Of a DNA stretch of 64,000 nucleotides, positions 35,370 through 43,294 are shown piece by piece (position 1 is the stretch's first letter; every line of letters starts with the position of its first letter). Location of the stretch: assembly GCF_002355475.1 (NCBI RefSeq), contig NZ_AP014862.1, positions 4,278,001-4,342,000 of the forward strand, given 5' to 3'. Source of the DNA: Pseudomonas furukawaii. GTDB lineage: Bacteria; Pseudomonadota; Gammaproteobacteria; Pseudomonadales; Pseudomonadaceae. The position numbers and the translations under genes were made by a program. The notes below the pieces were generated by a model. The model was given only the letters and a program-made list of their open reading frames with translations, searched no databases and had not been told where the DNA came from.

Positions 35370-36047
35370 ATGAGTGAATTGCTGCTTATCGATGACGATC
35401 GGGAACTCTGCGAACTGCTGATCAGTTGGCTGAGCCAGGAAGGCTTCAGCGTCCGCGCCCGGCACGATGGCGAGTCGGCCCGCGCCGCCCTGTCCGAACA
35501 CACCCCCTCCGCCGTGGTGCTGGACGTGATGCTGCCCGACGGCAGCGGGCTGGAGCTACTCAAGCAACTGCGCAGCGACCACCCGGAACTGCCGGTGCTG
35601 ATGCTCTCCGCCCGGGGCGAACCCCTGGACCGCATCCTCGGCCTCGAACTGGGCGCCGACGACTACCTGGCCAAGCCCTGCGATCCCCGCGAACTCACCG
35701 CACGCCTGCGCGCCGTGCTGCGGCGCACCCAGCCGCCGCAACCGTCCAGCCAGCTGGAACTCGGCGACCTCTGCTACAGCCCGGTACGCGGCGTGGTGGC
35801 CGTCGGCGACCACGAAATCAGCCTGACCCTGTCCGAAGGCCGCCTGCTGGAAGCCCTGCTGCGCCAGCCCGGCGAGCCACTGGACAAGCAGCAACTGGCG
35901 CAACTGGCGCTCGGCCGCAAGCTGACGCTCTACGACCGCAGCCTGGACATGCACGTGAGCAACCTGCGCAAGAAGCTCGGCCCCCATGCCGACGGCCGCC
36001 CCCGCATCCTCGCCCTGCGCAGCCGCGGCTACTACTACAGCGCCTGA
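35370..36047 (+). CDS. OmpR-type response regulator (CpxR-like)
   Basis: A 225-residue regulator. The receiver domain (1-115) has the acidic pair DDD at 8-10, phospho-acceptor Asp in VVLDVMLPDGSG near 52, Ser in MLSARGE and Lys in YLAKPCDPRE. The winged-helix DNA-binding domain (130-225) has EGRLLEALLRQPGEPLDKQQLAQ and DMHVSNLRKKLG. ATG at 35370 is used; sequence upstream belongs to the previous gene. It heads a regulator, CpxP-like, sensor kinase set. Confidence 0.9.
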   Translation: MSELLLIDDDRELCELLISWLSQEGFSVRARHDGESARAALSEHTPSAVVLDVMLPDGSGLELLKQLRSDHPELPVLMLSARGEPLDRILGLELGADDYLAKPCDPRELTARLRAVLRRTQPPQPSSQLELGDLCYSPVRGVVAVGDHEISLTLSEGRLLEALLRQPGEPLDKQQLAQLALGRKLTLYDRSLDMHVSNLRKKLGPHADGRPRILALRSRGYYYSA

Positions 36048-36154
36048 GACGCCTCTTTACCCAGCCTTTACCCAGGGCTGACCGCCCTTGACCTTGCCGT
36101 CCCTAGACTGGGCACATCCGGCAACCGGCCGGAATCGAGACTAGGAGAACCACC

Positions 36155-36565
36155 ATGCGCAAGACCCTTATCGCCCTGCTGCTCGCCGCCACGCTGCCGA
36201 CCCTGGCCATGGCCATGCCGGAGGGCGGTCCGCGCCACGAGCGCGGTTTCGGTGGCCACGCATTCAAGGAGCTGGACCTGACCCGGGAACAGCGCCACGA
36301 GATCGGCAAACTGATGCGCGACGGCATGAAAGCGCGCCACGAGATCACCCAGCGCTACCTGGACAAGCTGCCGGCGGCCGAGAAGAAGGCCATGGAGGAC
36401 GAGATCAAGGCCGCCGAAGCCAAGAACCGTGACGCCATTCGCGCCCAGCTCAAGCCCGAGCAGCAGAAGACCTTCGACGAGATCCAGAAGAAGATGGAAG
36501 AACGCCGCGCCGAACGCGCCGAGTTCGAAGCCTGGAAAGCCGAGAAGGACAAGAAGGCCCAGTAA
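36155..36565 (+). CDS. Spy/CpxP-family periplasmic protein
   Basis: A 136-residue exported helical protein. The signal peptide ends near ATLPTLAMA (residues 11-19). The mature part is charged and helical, with one LTxxQ-like motif (LTREQRHEIGKLM) and a second near LKPEQQKTF, in the style of Spy/CpxP chaperones. In E. coli CpxP holds the kinase CpxA inactive and helps clear misfolded periplasmic protein. Here it lies between the regulator and the kinase gene, 107 bp after the first and 84 bp before the second. Confidence 0.85.
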   Translation: MRKTLIALLLAATLPTLAMAMPEGGPRHERGFGGHAFKELDLTREQRHEIGKLMRDGMKARHEITQRYLDKLPAAEKKAMEDEIKAAEAKNRDAIRAQLKPEQQKTFDEIQKKMEERRAERAEFEAWKAEKDKKAQ

Positions 36566-36599
36566 TCCCGAGCGGCGCCGCCGCAATCCCCGCAACCCC

Positions 36600-36630
36600 G
36601 CCCATCAGGCTCACCGGCCTGATGGGCTTT
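36600..36630 (+). terminator. hairpin with short T-run between the CpxP-like and kinase genes
   Basis: GCCCATCAGG and CCTGATGGGC pair perfectly and are followed by TTT, 20 bp before the kinase GTG. It probably acts as a partial terminator that gives more CpxP-like protein than kinase. Confidence 0.65.
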
Positions 36631-36649
36631 GCCGTTCAGGAGCCTCCCC

Positions 36650-37975
36650 GTGCGATCACTCTTCTGGCGAATCCTGGCCACCCTCTGGTTGGCGCTCGCC
36701 CTGGTGGCCGGCCTGTCCATCCTGCTGGGTCGCGCCCTCAACCAGGATGCCTGGATCCTCGGCCATCACCCCGCCCTTAAGGGGTTGGCGGAACGGGTCG
36801 TCAATCGCCTGGAGACCGAGGGTCCCCGTGAAACGCAGCGCCTGCTGGAGCGCTACCACGATCGCGCGCGGGTGGATATCCAGATCCTCAACGACAACGG
36901 GGAGCCGGTGGTGAAGGGCACCTTCCCGCCTCGCGCCGCCGCCTTCGAGGCCCGCCAGAAAAACCACCGGCGCCTGCCCTGGCGACGGCTCACCCAGGAG
37001 TACACCAGCCCCGCGAGCGGCGACTCCTACCTGCTGATCTACCGCATTCCCTACCCCGAGCTGGAAGCCTGGCACCGGGGCAGCGTGTTCTGGCCCCTGA
37101 GCGCACTGGGCATCGCCCTGGTGGTGATGACCCTCTTCAGCCTGCTGCTCACCTTCTCCATCACCCGTCCGCTGGACCGCCTGCGACGGGCCGTGCACGA
37201 CCTCGGCCAGACCGCCTACCAGCAGGACAGCCTGGCGCGACTGTCGCGTCGTCGCGATGAACTGGGCGTGCTCGCCGGCGATTTCAATCGCATGGGCCAG
37301 CGCCTGCAGGGTCTCATCAGCAGCCAGCGCCAGCTGCTGCGTGACGTATCCCACGAGCTGCGTTCGCCCCTGGCACGCCTGCGCGTCGCCCTGGCGCTGG
37401 CCGAGCGCGCCGAACCGAAGCAACGTGAAGCCCTCTGGCCACGCCTCGGCCAGGAATGCGACCGCCTCGAAGCGCTGATCAGCGAAATCCTCGCCCTGGC
37501 GCGCCTGGACGCCGAACCGGGCGCCCGCCATCCCATCGCCCTGCGACAGGTACTGGAGAAACTACGGGAAGATGCCCGGCTGCTGGCACCGGAACAGGAG
37601 ATCAGGCTCGACTGCGAGGGCGACCCGCAGCTGGAAGGCTGGCCGGACATGCTGGAGCGGGCGCTGGACAACCTGTTGCGCAACGCCCTGCGCTTCAATC
37701 CACCCGGAGCGCCGGTGGAAGTGACTGTCACGCAGGAGCCGGAACGCCTGCGGGTCAGCGTGCGCGACCACGGCCCGGGCGTCGCCGCCGAGTACCTGGC
37801 GCAACTGGGCGAACCCTTCTTCCGCGCCCCGAACCAGACCGGCGCCGGCCATGGCCTGGGCCTGGCCATCGCGCGCAGGGCGGCGGAGCGCCATGGCGGC
37901 GGCCTGACCCTGGGCAATCATCCCGAGGGCGGCTTTATCGCCACCCTCGAACTGCCGCGCTCGATCGACGCCTGA
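36650..37975 (+). CDS. sensor histidine kinase (CpxA-like)
   Basis: A 441-residue inner-membrane kinase. TM1 is residues 5-28, the periplasmic domain about 29-150, TM2 about 152-172 (LSALGIALVVMTLFSLLLTF), then a HAMP linker. The H-box is LLRDVSHELRSPLARLR, the N-box LERALDNLLRNALRFNPPG and the G boxes DHGPGV and GAGHGLGLAIA. GTG at 36650 is used because AGGAG lies before it and the hairpin of the preceding gap would otherwise be coding. It ends one base before the convergent nitroreductase stop. Confidence 0.9.
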   Translation: MRSLFWRILATLWLALALVAGLSILLGRALNQDAWILGHHPALKGLAERVVNRLETEGPRETQRLLERYHDRARVDIQILNDNGEPVVKGTFPPRAAAFEARQKNHRRLPWRRLTQEYTSPASGDSYLLIYRIPYPELEAWHRGSVFWPLSALGIALVVMTLFSLLLTFSITRPLDRLRRAVHDLGQTAYQQDSLARLSRRRDELGVLAGDFNRMGQRLQGLISSQRQLLRDVSHELRSPLARLRVALALAERAEPKQREALWPRLGQECDRLEALISEILALARLDAEPGARHPIALRQVLEKLREDARLLAPEQEIRLDCEGDPQLEGWPDMLERALDNLLRNALRFNPPGAPVEVTVTQEPERLRVSVRDHGPGVAAEYLAQLGEPFFRAPNQTGAGHGLGLAIARRAAERHGGGLTLGNHPEGGFIATLELPRSIDA

Positions 37976-38533
37976 TCAACCCCAGGCGCTGACGAAGTCA
38001 GCCGGCGCCAGGTCAGGCGCCGCACGACGTTCACCCTCGACACTGCCGAGATAGAGGAAGCCGACCACCCGCTCGTTCTCCGCCAGGCCGAGGCCGGCTG
38101 CGACGGTGGGGTCGGTGGCCATGTCGCCGGTGCGCCAGATCGCCCCCAGTCCCTGGGCATGCGCGGCCAGCAGGACCCCGTGGGCGGCGCAGCCGGCGGA
38201 CATCATCTGCTCCCACTCCGGCACCTTGTGGCCGGCCTGCAGGCGGGCGATCACCACCACCAGCAGCGGCGCCCGCAGGGGCATGGCGCGGGCCTTGGTC
38301 ACGGCCGCCTCGGGCGCGTCGGGGTTCTTCGCCAGCAGGGCGGAGACGAACAGCTCACCGAGCTTCTGGCGTGCGTCACCTTCGACGGTGAGGAAGCGCC
38401 AGGGCCGCAGGTAACCGTGATCCGGCGCCCGCAGCGCGGCACGGAACAGCACCTCGCGCTGGGCGGCGTCCGGCGCTGGCTCCCGCAGGCGAGCCAGGGA
38501 TACGCGATTGAGCAGAGCGTCGAGAGCCTCCAT
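37976..38533 (-). CDS. nitroreductase-family flavoprotein (YdjA-like)
   Basis: A 185-residue short nitroreductase. The N-terminal RVSLARLREPAPD takes the place of RRS-type FMN contacts, RAALRAPDHGYLRPWRFL is the phosphate-binding strand-helix, and GAIWRTGDMATDP and ERVVGFLYLGSVEGERR complete the FMN site. The short form acts as a dimer with weak activity on nitro compounds; the natural substrate is unknown. It converges head-on with the kinase gene. Confidence 0.88.
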   Translation of the reverse strand: MEALDALLNRVSLARLREPAPDAAQREVLFRAALRAPDHGYLRPWRFLTVEGDARQKLGELFVSALLAKNPDAPEAAVTKARAMPLRAPLLVVVIARLQAGHKVPEWEQMMSAGCAAHGVLLAAHAQGLGAIWRTGDMATDPTVAAGLGLAENERVVGFLYLGSVEGERRAAPDLAPADFVSAWG

Positions 38534-38620
38534 CGGCTACCTCCAGAGTTCGAAAGAGCGGCATTCTAGCCCATAACCGACCGGGAGCCGGCAGAGCCGA
38601 AACTCCTCTGCCCGAGGCCA

Positions 38621-38649
38621 TTACATGGCGCTCGCCGGGCCAGTAGAAT
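38621..38649 (+). promoter_or_regulatory. promoter of the first trkH
   Basis: TTACAT (38621-38626), 17 bp, TAGAAT (38644-38649), 32 bp before the ATG. A matching arrangement stands before the second trkH. Confidence 0.6.
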
Positions 38650-38680
38650 GCCGCCTCCGACCTCCCGTCCCGAGTGATCC

Positions 38681-40135
38681 ATGTCCCTGCCGACCCTGCG
38701 CATCATCGGCTTCCTCATCGGCCTGTTCCTCATCACCCTGGCCGTCAGCATGGTGATCCCGATGATCACTCTGCTGGCCCACGAGCGAACCGACGACATC
38801 TTCGCCTTCCTCTGGTCAAGCCTGATCACCTTCATCGCCGGCCTGGCCCTGGTGGCGCCCGGCCGGGCAGAACACGCCCACCTGCGCCCCCGGGACATGT
38901 ACATGCTGACCACCGCAAGTTGGGTGGTGGTCTGCTGCTTCGCCGCCCTGCCCATGGTGATGATCCAGCACATCAGCTACACGGACGCCTTCTTCGAGAC
39001 CATGTCCGGCATCACCACTACCGGCTCCACGGTGATCACCGGGTTGGACCACGCCTCGCCGGGCCTGCTGATCTGGCGCTCGATGCTGCACTGGCTGGGG
39101 GGCATCGGCTTCATCGGCATGGCGGTGGCGATCCTGCCGCTGTTGCGGGTCGGCGGCATGCGCCTGTTCCAGACCGAGTCCTCCGACTGGGGCGAAAAGG
39201 TCATGCCGCGCTCCCACATGGCGGCCAAGTACATCGTGCTGGTGTACACAGGCCTCACCCTGCTCGCCACCCTGGCGTTCTGGATCGCAGGAATGACGCC
39301 CTTCGACGCGGTGAACCATGCCATGTCGCTCATTTCCACCGGCGGCTTCTCCACTTCCGACTCGTCCCTCGCCAACTGGACGCAACCCGCCGTGCACTGG
39401 GTAGCGGTGGTGGTGATGATCCTCGGCAGCCTGCCCTTCACCCTGATGGTCGCCACCTTGCGGGGCCACCGCACCGCACTGATCCGCGACCACCAGGTAC
39501 ACGGCTTCATCGGTTTCCTGGTGGTCACCTGGCTGGTGGTAGGCACCTGGCTCTGGGCTCACTCGACCCATCCCTGGCTGGACGCGGTGCGCATCGTCGC
39601 GGTGAACGTCACCTCGGTGGTCACCACCACCGGCGTGGCGCTGGGCGACTACACCCTGTGGGGGAGTTTCTCGGTCCTGCTGTTCTTCTACCTGACCTTC
39701 GTTGGCGGCTGCTCCGGCTCCACGGCCGGCGGACTCAAGATCTTCCGCTTCCAGGTGGCCTGGCAACTGCTCAAGGCCAACCTGCAGCAACTGGTGCACC
39801 CGCGCGCCGTGATCAAGCAGCAGTACAACAACCATTACCTGGACGACGAGATCGTCCGCTCGCTGATCACCTTCTCTTTCTTCTTCACCACCACTATCGC
39901 GGTGATCGCCCTGGGGCTAAGCCTGATCGGCCTGGACTGGGTCACCGCGCTGACCGCCGCCGCCACTGCCGTCTGCAACGTGGGGCCGGGCCTCGGGCCG
40001 ATCATCGGGCCGGTGGGCAACTTCTCCACCCTGCCGGACGCGGCCAAGTGGCTGCTGACCATCGGCATGCTGCTGGGCCGCCTGGAGATCCTCACCGTGC
40101 TGGTGCTGTTCACCCCGAAGTTCTGGCGACATTGA
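38681..40135 (+). CDS. trkH: TrkH-type K+ uptake protein, copy 1
   Basis: A 484-residue potassium transporter membrane subunit of four M1-P-M2 repeats. Filter loops: GITTTGSTVITGLD, ISTGGFSTSDSS, VTTTGVALGDY and CNVGPGLGPIIGP. The gating-loop region KIFRFQVAWQLLKANLQQLVHPRA is typical of TrkH/TrkG. It works with a cytoplasmic TrkA ring encoded elsewhere. By eye it is about 70 percent identical to the next gene, so this is a tandem duplication. The first filter loop has Ser where the second copy has Ala. Confidence 0.95.
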   Translation: MSLPTLRIIGFLIGLFLITLAVSMVIPMITLLAHERTDDIFAFLWSSLITFIAGLALVAPGRAEHAHLRPRDMYMLTTASWVVVCCFAALPMVMIQHISYTDAFFETMSGITTTGSTVITGLDHASPGLLIWRSMLHWLGGIGFIGMAVAILPLLRVGGMRLFQTESSDWGEKVMPRSHMAAKYIVLVYTGLTLLATLAFWIAGMTPFDAVNHAMSLISTGGFSTSDSSLANWTQPAVHWVAVVVMILGSLPFTLMVATLRGHRTALIRDHQVHGFIGFLVVTWLVVGTWLWAHSTHPWLDAVRIVAVNVTSVVTTTGVALGDYTLWGSFSVLLFFYLTFVGGCSGSTAGGLKIFRFQVAWQLLKANLQQLVHPRAVIKQQYNNHYLDDEIVRSLITFSFFFTTTIAVIALGLSLIGLDWVTALTAAATAVCNVGPGLGPIIGPVGNFSTLPDAAKWLLTIGMLLGRLEILTVLVLFTPKFWRH

Positions 40136-40153
40136 TTGCGCGACCGCCCCCGG

Positions 40154-40181
40154 TTTACAGGGCGCCGGGCGCGGTTAGAAT
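40154..40181 (+). promoter_or_regulatory. promoter of the second trkH
   Basis: TTTACA (40154-40159), 16 bp, TAGAAT (40176-40181), 34 bp before the ATG. It closely resembles the promoter of copy 1, so the promoter was probably copied with the gene. Confidence 0.55.
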
Positions 40182-40214
40182 GGCGCGTTTCGCCCTCTGC
40201 CTGAAACGGACACC

Positions 40215-41669
40215 ATGGCCCTGCCGACCCTTCGCATCATCGGCTTCCTCAACGGCATCTTCCTGATCACCCTCGCGGTGAGCATGGCCATTCCCGTGCT
40301 GACCCTGGTGATCTACGACCGCGCCAGCGACATCAATGCCTTCGTCTGGTCGAGCCTGATCACCTTCATCGCCGGCCTGGCCCTGGTGATCCAGGGTCGC
40401 CCCGAGCACGTCCACCTGCGTCCCCGGGACATGTACCTGTTGACGGTGTCCAGCTGGATCGTGGTCTGCCTGTTCGCCACGCTGCCCTTCATCTTCACCC
40501 AGCACATCAGCTTCACCGATGCCTGGTTCGAGAGCATGTCCGGGGTCACCGCCACCGGCGCCACGGTGCTCAGCGGCCTGGACGGCATGTCCCCCGGCCT
40601 CCTCATGTGGCGCTCGCTGCTGCGCTGGCTCGGGGGCATCGGCTTCATCGGCATGGCGGTGGCGATCCTTCCGCTGCTGCGCATCGGCGGCATGCGGCTG
40701 TTCCAGACAGAGTCGTCGGACCGCTCGGACAAGGTCATGCCCCGGTCGCACATGGTGGCCAAGTACATCGTCGCCATCTACGTCGGCCTCAGCATCCTCA
40801 GCGCCCTGGCCTTCTGGTGGGCGGGCATGGGCCCCTTCGACGCCATCAACCACGCCATGTCAGCCATCGCCACCGGTGGTTTCTCCACCTCCGACCAGTC
40901 CCTGGCCAAGTGGCAGCAGCCTGCGGTGCACTGGGTCGCGGTGGTGGTGATGATCCTCGGCAGCCTGCCCTTCATGCTCTACGCGGCCACCCTGCGCGGC
41001 AACCGCAAGGCACTGATCCGCGACGAACAGGTGCGCGGCTTCATCGGCCTGCTGCTGGCGATCTGGCTGGTCCTGGGCACCTGGTACTGGCTCACCACCG
41101 AACTGCACTGGCTGGACGCCCTGCGTCACGTCGCGGTGAACACCACCTCGATCCTCACCACCACCGGCTTCGCCCTGGGCGACTACAGCCTGTGGGGCAA
41201 TTTCTCGCTGATGCTGTTCTTCTACCTGGGCTTCATCGGCGGCTGCTCCGGCTCCACCGCCGGCGGCATCAAGATATTCCGCTTCCAGGTGGCCTACATC
41301 CTGCTCAAGGCCAACCTGACGCAGCTGGTCCACCCTCGCGCGGTGATAAAGCAGACCTACAACGGCCATCGCCTCGACGAGGACATCGTCCGCTCGATCC
41401 TGACCTTTTCCTTCTTCTTCACCATCATCATCTGCGGCATCGCCCTGGGCCTGTCGCTGATGGGGCTCGACTGGATCACCGCGCTGACCGGCGCCGCCGC
41501 CACCGTCTCCGGCGTCGGCCCGGGACTTGGCGACGTCATCGGCCCGGCGGGCAACTTCTCCAGCCTGCCCGATGGCGCGAAATGGCTGCTGACCCTCGGC
41601 ATGCTGCTGGGTCGCCTGGAGATCCTCACCGTACTGGTGCTGCTGACGCCCTATTTCTGGCGCCATTGA
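40215..41669 (+). CDS. trkH: TrkH-type K+ uptake protein, copy 2
   Basis: Also 484 residues with four repeats. Filter loops: GVTATGATVLSGLD, IATGGFSTSDQS, LTTTGFALGDY and SGVGPGLGDVIGP. Both start with (M)xLPTLRIIGFL and end with ITLVLFTPKFWRH-like or LVLLTPYFWRH tails. Both copies look intact. The differences include two filter-loop positions in P1 and the residues after GPGLG in P4, so the copies may differ in affinity or ion selectivity. Most Pseudomonas have one trkH here. Confidence 0.95.
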   Translation: MALPTLRIIGFLNGIFLITLAVSMAIPVLTLVIYDRASDINAFVWSSLITFIAGLALVIQGRPEHVHLRPRDMYLLTVSSWIVVCLFATLPFIFTQHISFTDAWFESMSGVTATGATVLSGLDGMSPGLLMWRSLLRWLGGIGFIGMAVAILPLLRIGGMRLFQTESSDRSDKVMPRSHMVAKYIVAIYVGLSILSALAFWWAGMGPFDAINHAMSAIATGGFSTSDQSLAKWQQPAVHWVAVVVMILGSLPFMLYAATLRGNRKALIRDEQVRGFIGLLLAIWLVLGTWYWLTTELHWLDALRHVAVNTTSILTTTGFALGDYSLWGNFSLMLFFYLGFIGGCSGSTAGGIKIFRFQVAYILLKANLTQLVHPRAVIKQTYNGHRLDEDIVRSILTFSFFFTIIICGIALGLSLMGLDWITALTGAAATVSGVGPGLGDVIGPAGNFSSLPDGAKWLLTLGMLLGRLEILTVLVLLTPYFWRH

Positions 41670-41688
41670 GGGCGGAACCGCCCAACGC

Positions 41689-42693
41689 CTACTCGAGACC
41701 TGCGCGGTATTCCCCGGGGGTGCTGCCGAACCAGCGCCGGAAGGCCCGGAAGAAATTGCTCGGATCGGCGAAGCCCAGCAGGTAGGCGATTTCCAGCAGG
41801 GTCAGGCTGGGCTGGGCCAGATACTGCTCGGCCAGCTCGCGGCGCGTGTCGTCCAGTAGTTGCTGGAAGCTCACCCCTTCCTCCTGCAGGCGACGTTGCA
41901 GGGTGCGCTGGGACAGGTGCATCAGGCCCGCCACCACTTCACGCTTGGGCTCACCCTGGGGCAGCAGGCGACAGAGCACCTGACGCACCTGATGGGTGAC
42001 GCGGGTCCCGGAGAAGCGTGCCAGGTAGTCGCCGGCGAAGCGATCGTGCAGCTGGGCGAGGGATTCGTTGGCCGTGGGCAGGGGCGACTCCATGTCGGCA
42101 CGGCTGAACAGCAGGGCGCAATGGTCGGCGTTGAAGCGCAGCGGCGCCTGGAACACCTGGCGATAGGGTTCGAGGTCCGTCGGCGCCGGCCCCTGGAAAC
42201 GGATCTCCAGGGGATTGATCGGCCGCCCGGTCATCCAGCGGCAGAACGCCAGGCAGTAGGCCATGGAAGCCTCGGCGCTCTGCCGCGCCGGCGGCAGTCG
42301 ATCGCCGTGGATCGACAGGCGCAGCTCATAGCCCGAGGGCGTCGCGCAGAAGCTGAGGTCGGCCCCTTCGGCGATGATCCGCTGGTAACGCACCAGCCGG
42401 GCGAACCCCTCTTTCAGGGTCCGGCTGGACATCAGCGCATAGCCCACCACGTGGAAGGACGCCGGGCGCACCACCTTGGCCATGTTGAGACCGATAGCCG
42501 GGTTGCCGGACAACTCCACCGCCCGCAGCCAGAGACGGGTCATGCCATCCTGGGGGAAACGTGCGTCAGGGTCGTTCAAGGCCTGGTAGTCGAGGCCGAG
42601 TTCGGGAAAGAGTTTGCGGCAATCCACTCCGCCCATTTCCAGGGCCTGGACGATGCCGAGGGCCCAGCTCGAGGATGTCGTGCGTTCGCTCAT
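41689..42693 (-). CDS. AraC-family regulator (OruR-like architecture)
   Basis: A 334-residue regulator. Residues 10-200 form the arabinose-binding-like domain of the AraC/OruR subgroup (GLNMAKVVRPASFHVVGYAL, LKEGFARLVRYQRII). The C-terminal 100 residues have two HTHs: VVAGLMHLSQRTLQRRLQEEGVSFQQ and LTLLEIAYLLGFADPSNFFRAFRRWFGSTPGEYR. ATG at 42693 is used since homology starts there; an upstream in-frame start at 42774 would run into the divergent gap. Its target may be the divergent Mpo1-like gene 141 bp away, but this is not shown. Confidence 0.88.
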   Translation of the reverse strand: MSERTTSSSWALGIVQALEMGGVDCRKLFPELGLDYQALNDPDARFPQDGMTRLWLRAVELSGNPAIGLNMAKVVRPASFHVVGYALMSSRTLKEGFARLVRYQRIIAEGADLSFCATPSGYELRLSIHGDRLPPARQSAEASMAYCLAFCRWMTGRPINPLEIRFQGPAPTDLEPYRQVFQAPLRFNADHCALLFSRADMESPLPTANESLAQLHDRFAGDYLARFSGTRVTHQVRQVLCRLLPQGEPKREVVAGLMHLSQRTLQRRLQEEGVSFQQLLDDTRRELAEQYLAQPSLTLLEIAYLLGFADPSNFFRAFRRWFGSTPGEYRAGLE

Positions 42694-42834
42694 GGCGCCT
42701 TCTGGTTCTGGGGTCAAGCGAGCCGTCCGGGGACGGAGTGCCGGCAAGGATACTAAAGTGGCGCTCATTGTCACTGGCCCACGAAGACACCCGGCCTACA
42801 CTGCAGCAGACAACAAGAATCAGGAGCCGCCGCC

Positions 42835-43152
42835 ATGCCTGCCGAATCCACCCAGCGCTTCCGGACCTTCGCCGAGTTCTACCCCTACTACCTGCAGGAA
42901 CACAGCAACGACACCTGTCGACGTCTCCACTACGTAGGCAGCCTGCTGGTGCTCTCCATCCTCGGGTACGCCATCGTCACCCAGCAGTGGCTGTGGCTCC
43001 TCGCCCTGCCCTTCGCCGGCTACGGTTTCGCCTGGATCGGGCACTTCGTCTTCGAGAAGAACAAGCCGGCCACCTTCAAGTACCCGCTCTACAGCTTCAT
43101 GGGCGACTGGGTGATGCTGAAGGACGCCTTCACCGGCCGCATCCGCTTCTGA
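42835..43152 (+). CDS. Mpo1-like (DUF962) membrane protein
   Basis: A 105-residue protein with two hydrophobic segments (LLVLSILGYAIVTQQWLWLL and the region around PFAGYGFAWIGHFVFEKN). FYPYYLQEHSNDTCRRLHYVG and GHFVFEKNKPATFKYPLYS carry the conserved His residues of the Mpo1 family; yeast Mpo1 is an Fe-dependent dioxygenase that alpha-oxidises 2-hydroxy fatty acids. A similar role in Pseudomonas is inference only. CAGGAG precedes the ATG. Confidence 0.85.
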   Translation: MPAESTQRFRTFAEFYPYYLQEHSNDTCRRLHYVGSLLVLSILGYAIVTQQWLWLLALPFAGYGFAWIGHFVFEKNKPATFKYPLYSFMGDWVMLKDAFTGRIRF

Positions 43153-43162
43153 GGTCACCCGG

Positions 43163-43184
43163 CCGGCGGCCCCTTGGCCGCCGG
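43163..43184 (+). terminator. perfect hairpin after the Mpo1-like gene
   Basis: CCGGCGGCC, loop CCTT, GGCCGCCGG, 11 bp past the stop. The T-content after it is modest (TCCGTCGTCTGGTT), so termination may be partial. Confidence 0.5.
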
Positions 43185-43294
43185 TCCGTCGTCTGGTTAT
43201 GATCCCGCCCCGCCTACTCCATGGCCCAGGACTTGCAGCGCATCGCGAATGCCGCAACCCGGCGTCAAGAAAGCATCAGGGACAGACCCCAGCC

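Noticed and set aside
43199-43294. Upstream extension of cyaB to 43199
   Set aside because: The added residues have no membrane or cyclase features and the standard MKPTLE start at 43295 matches the family.
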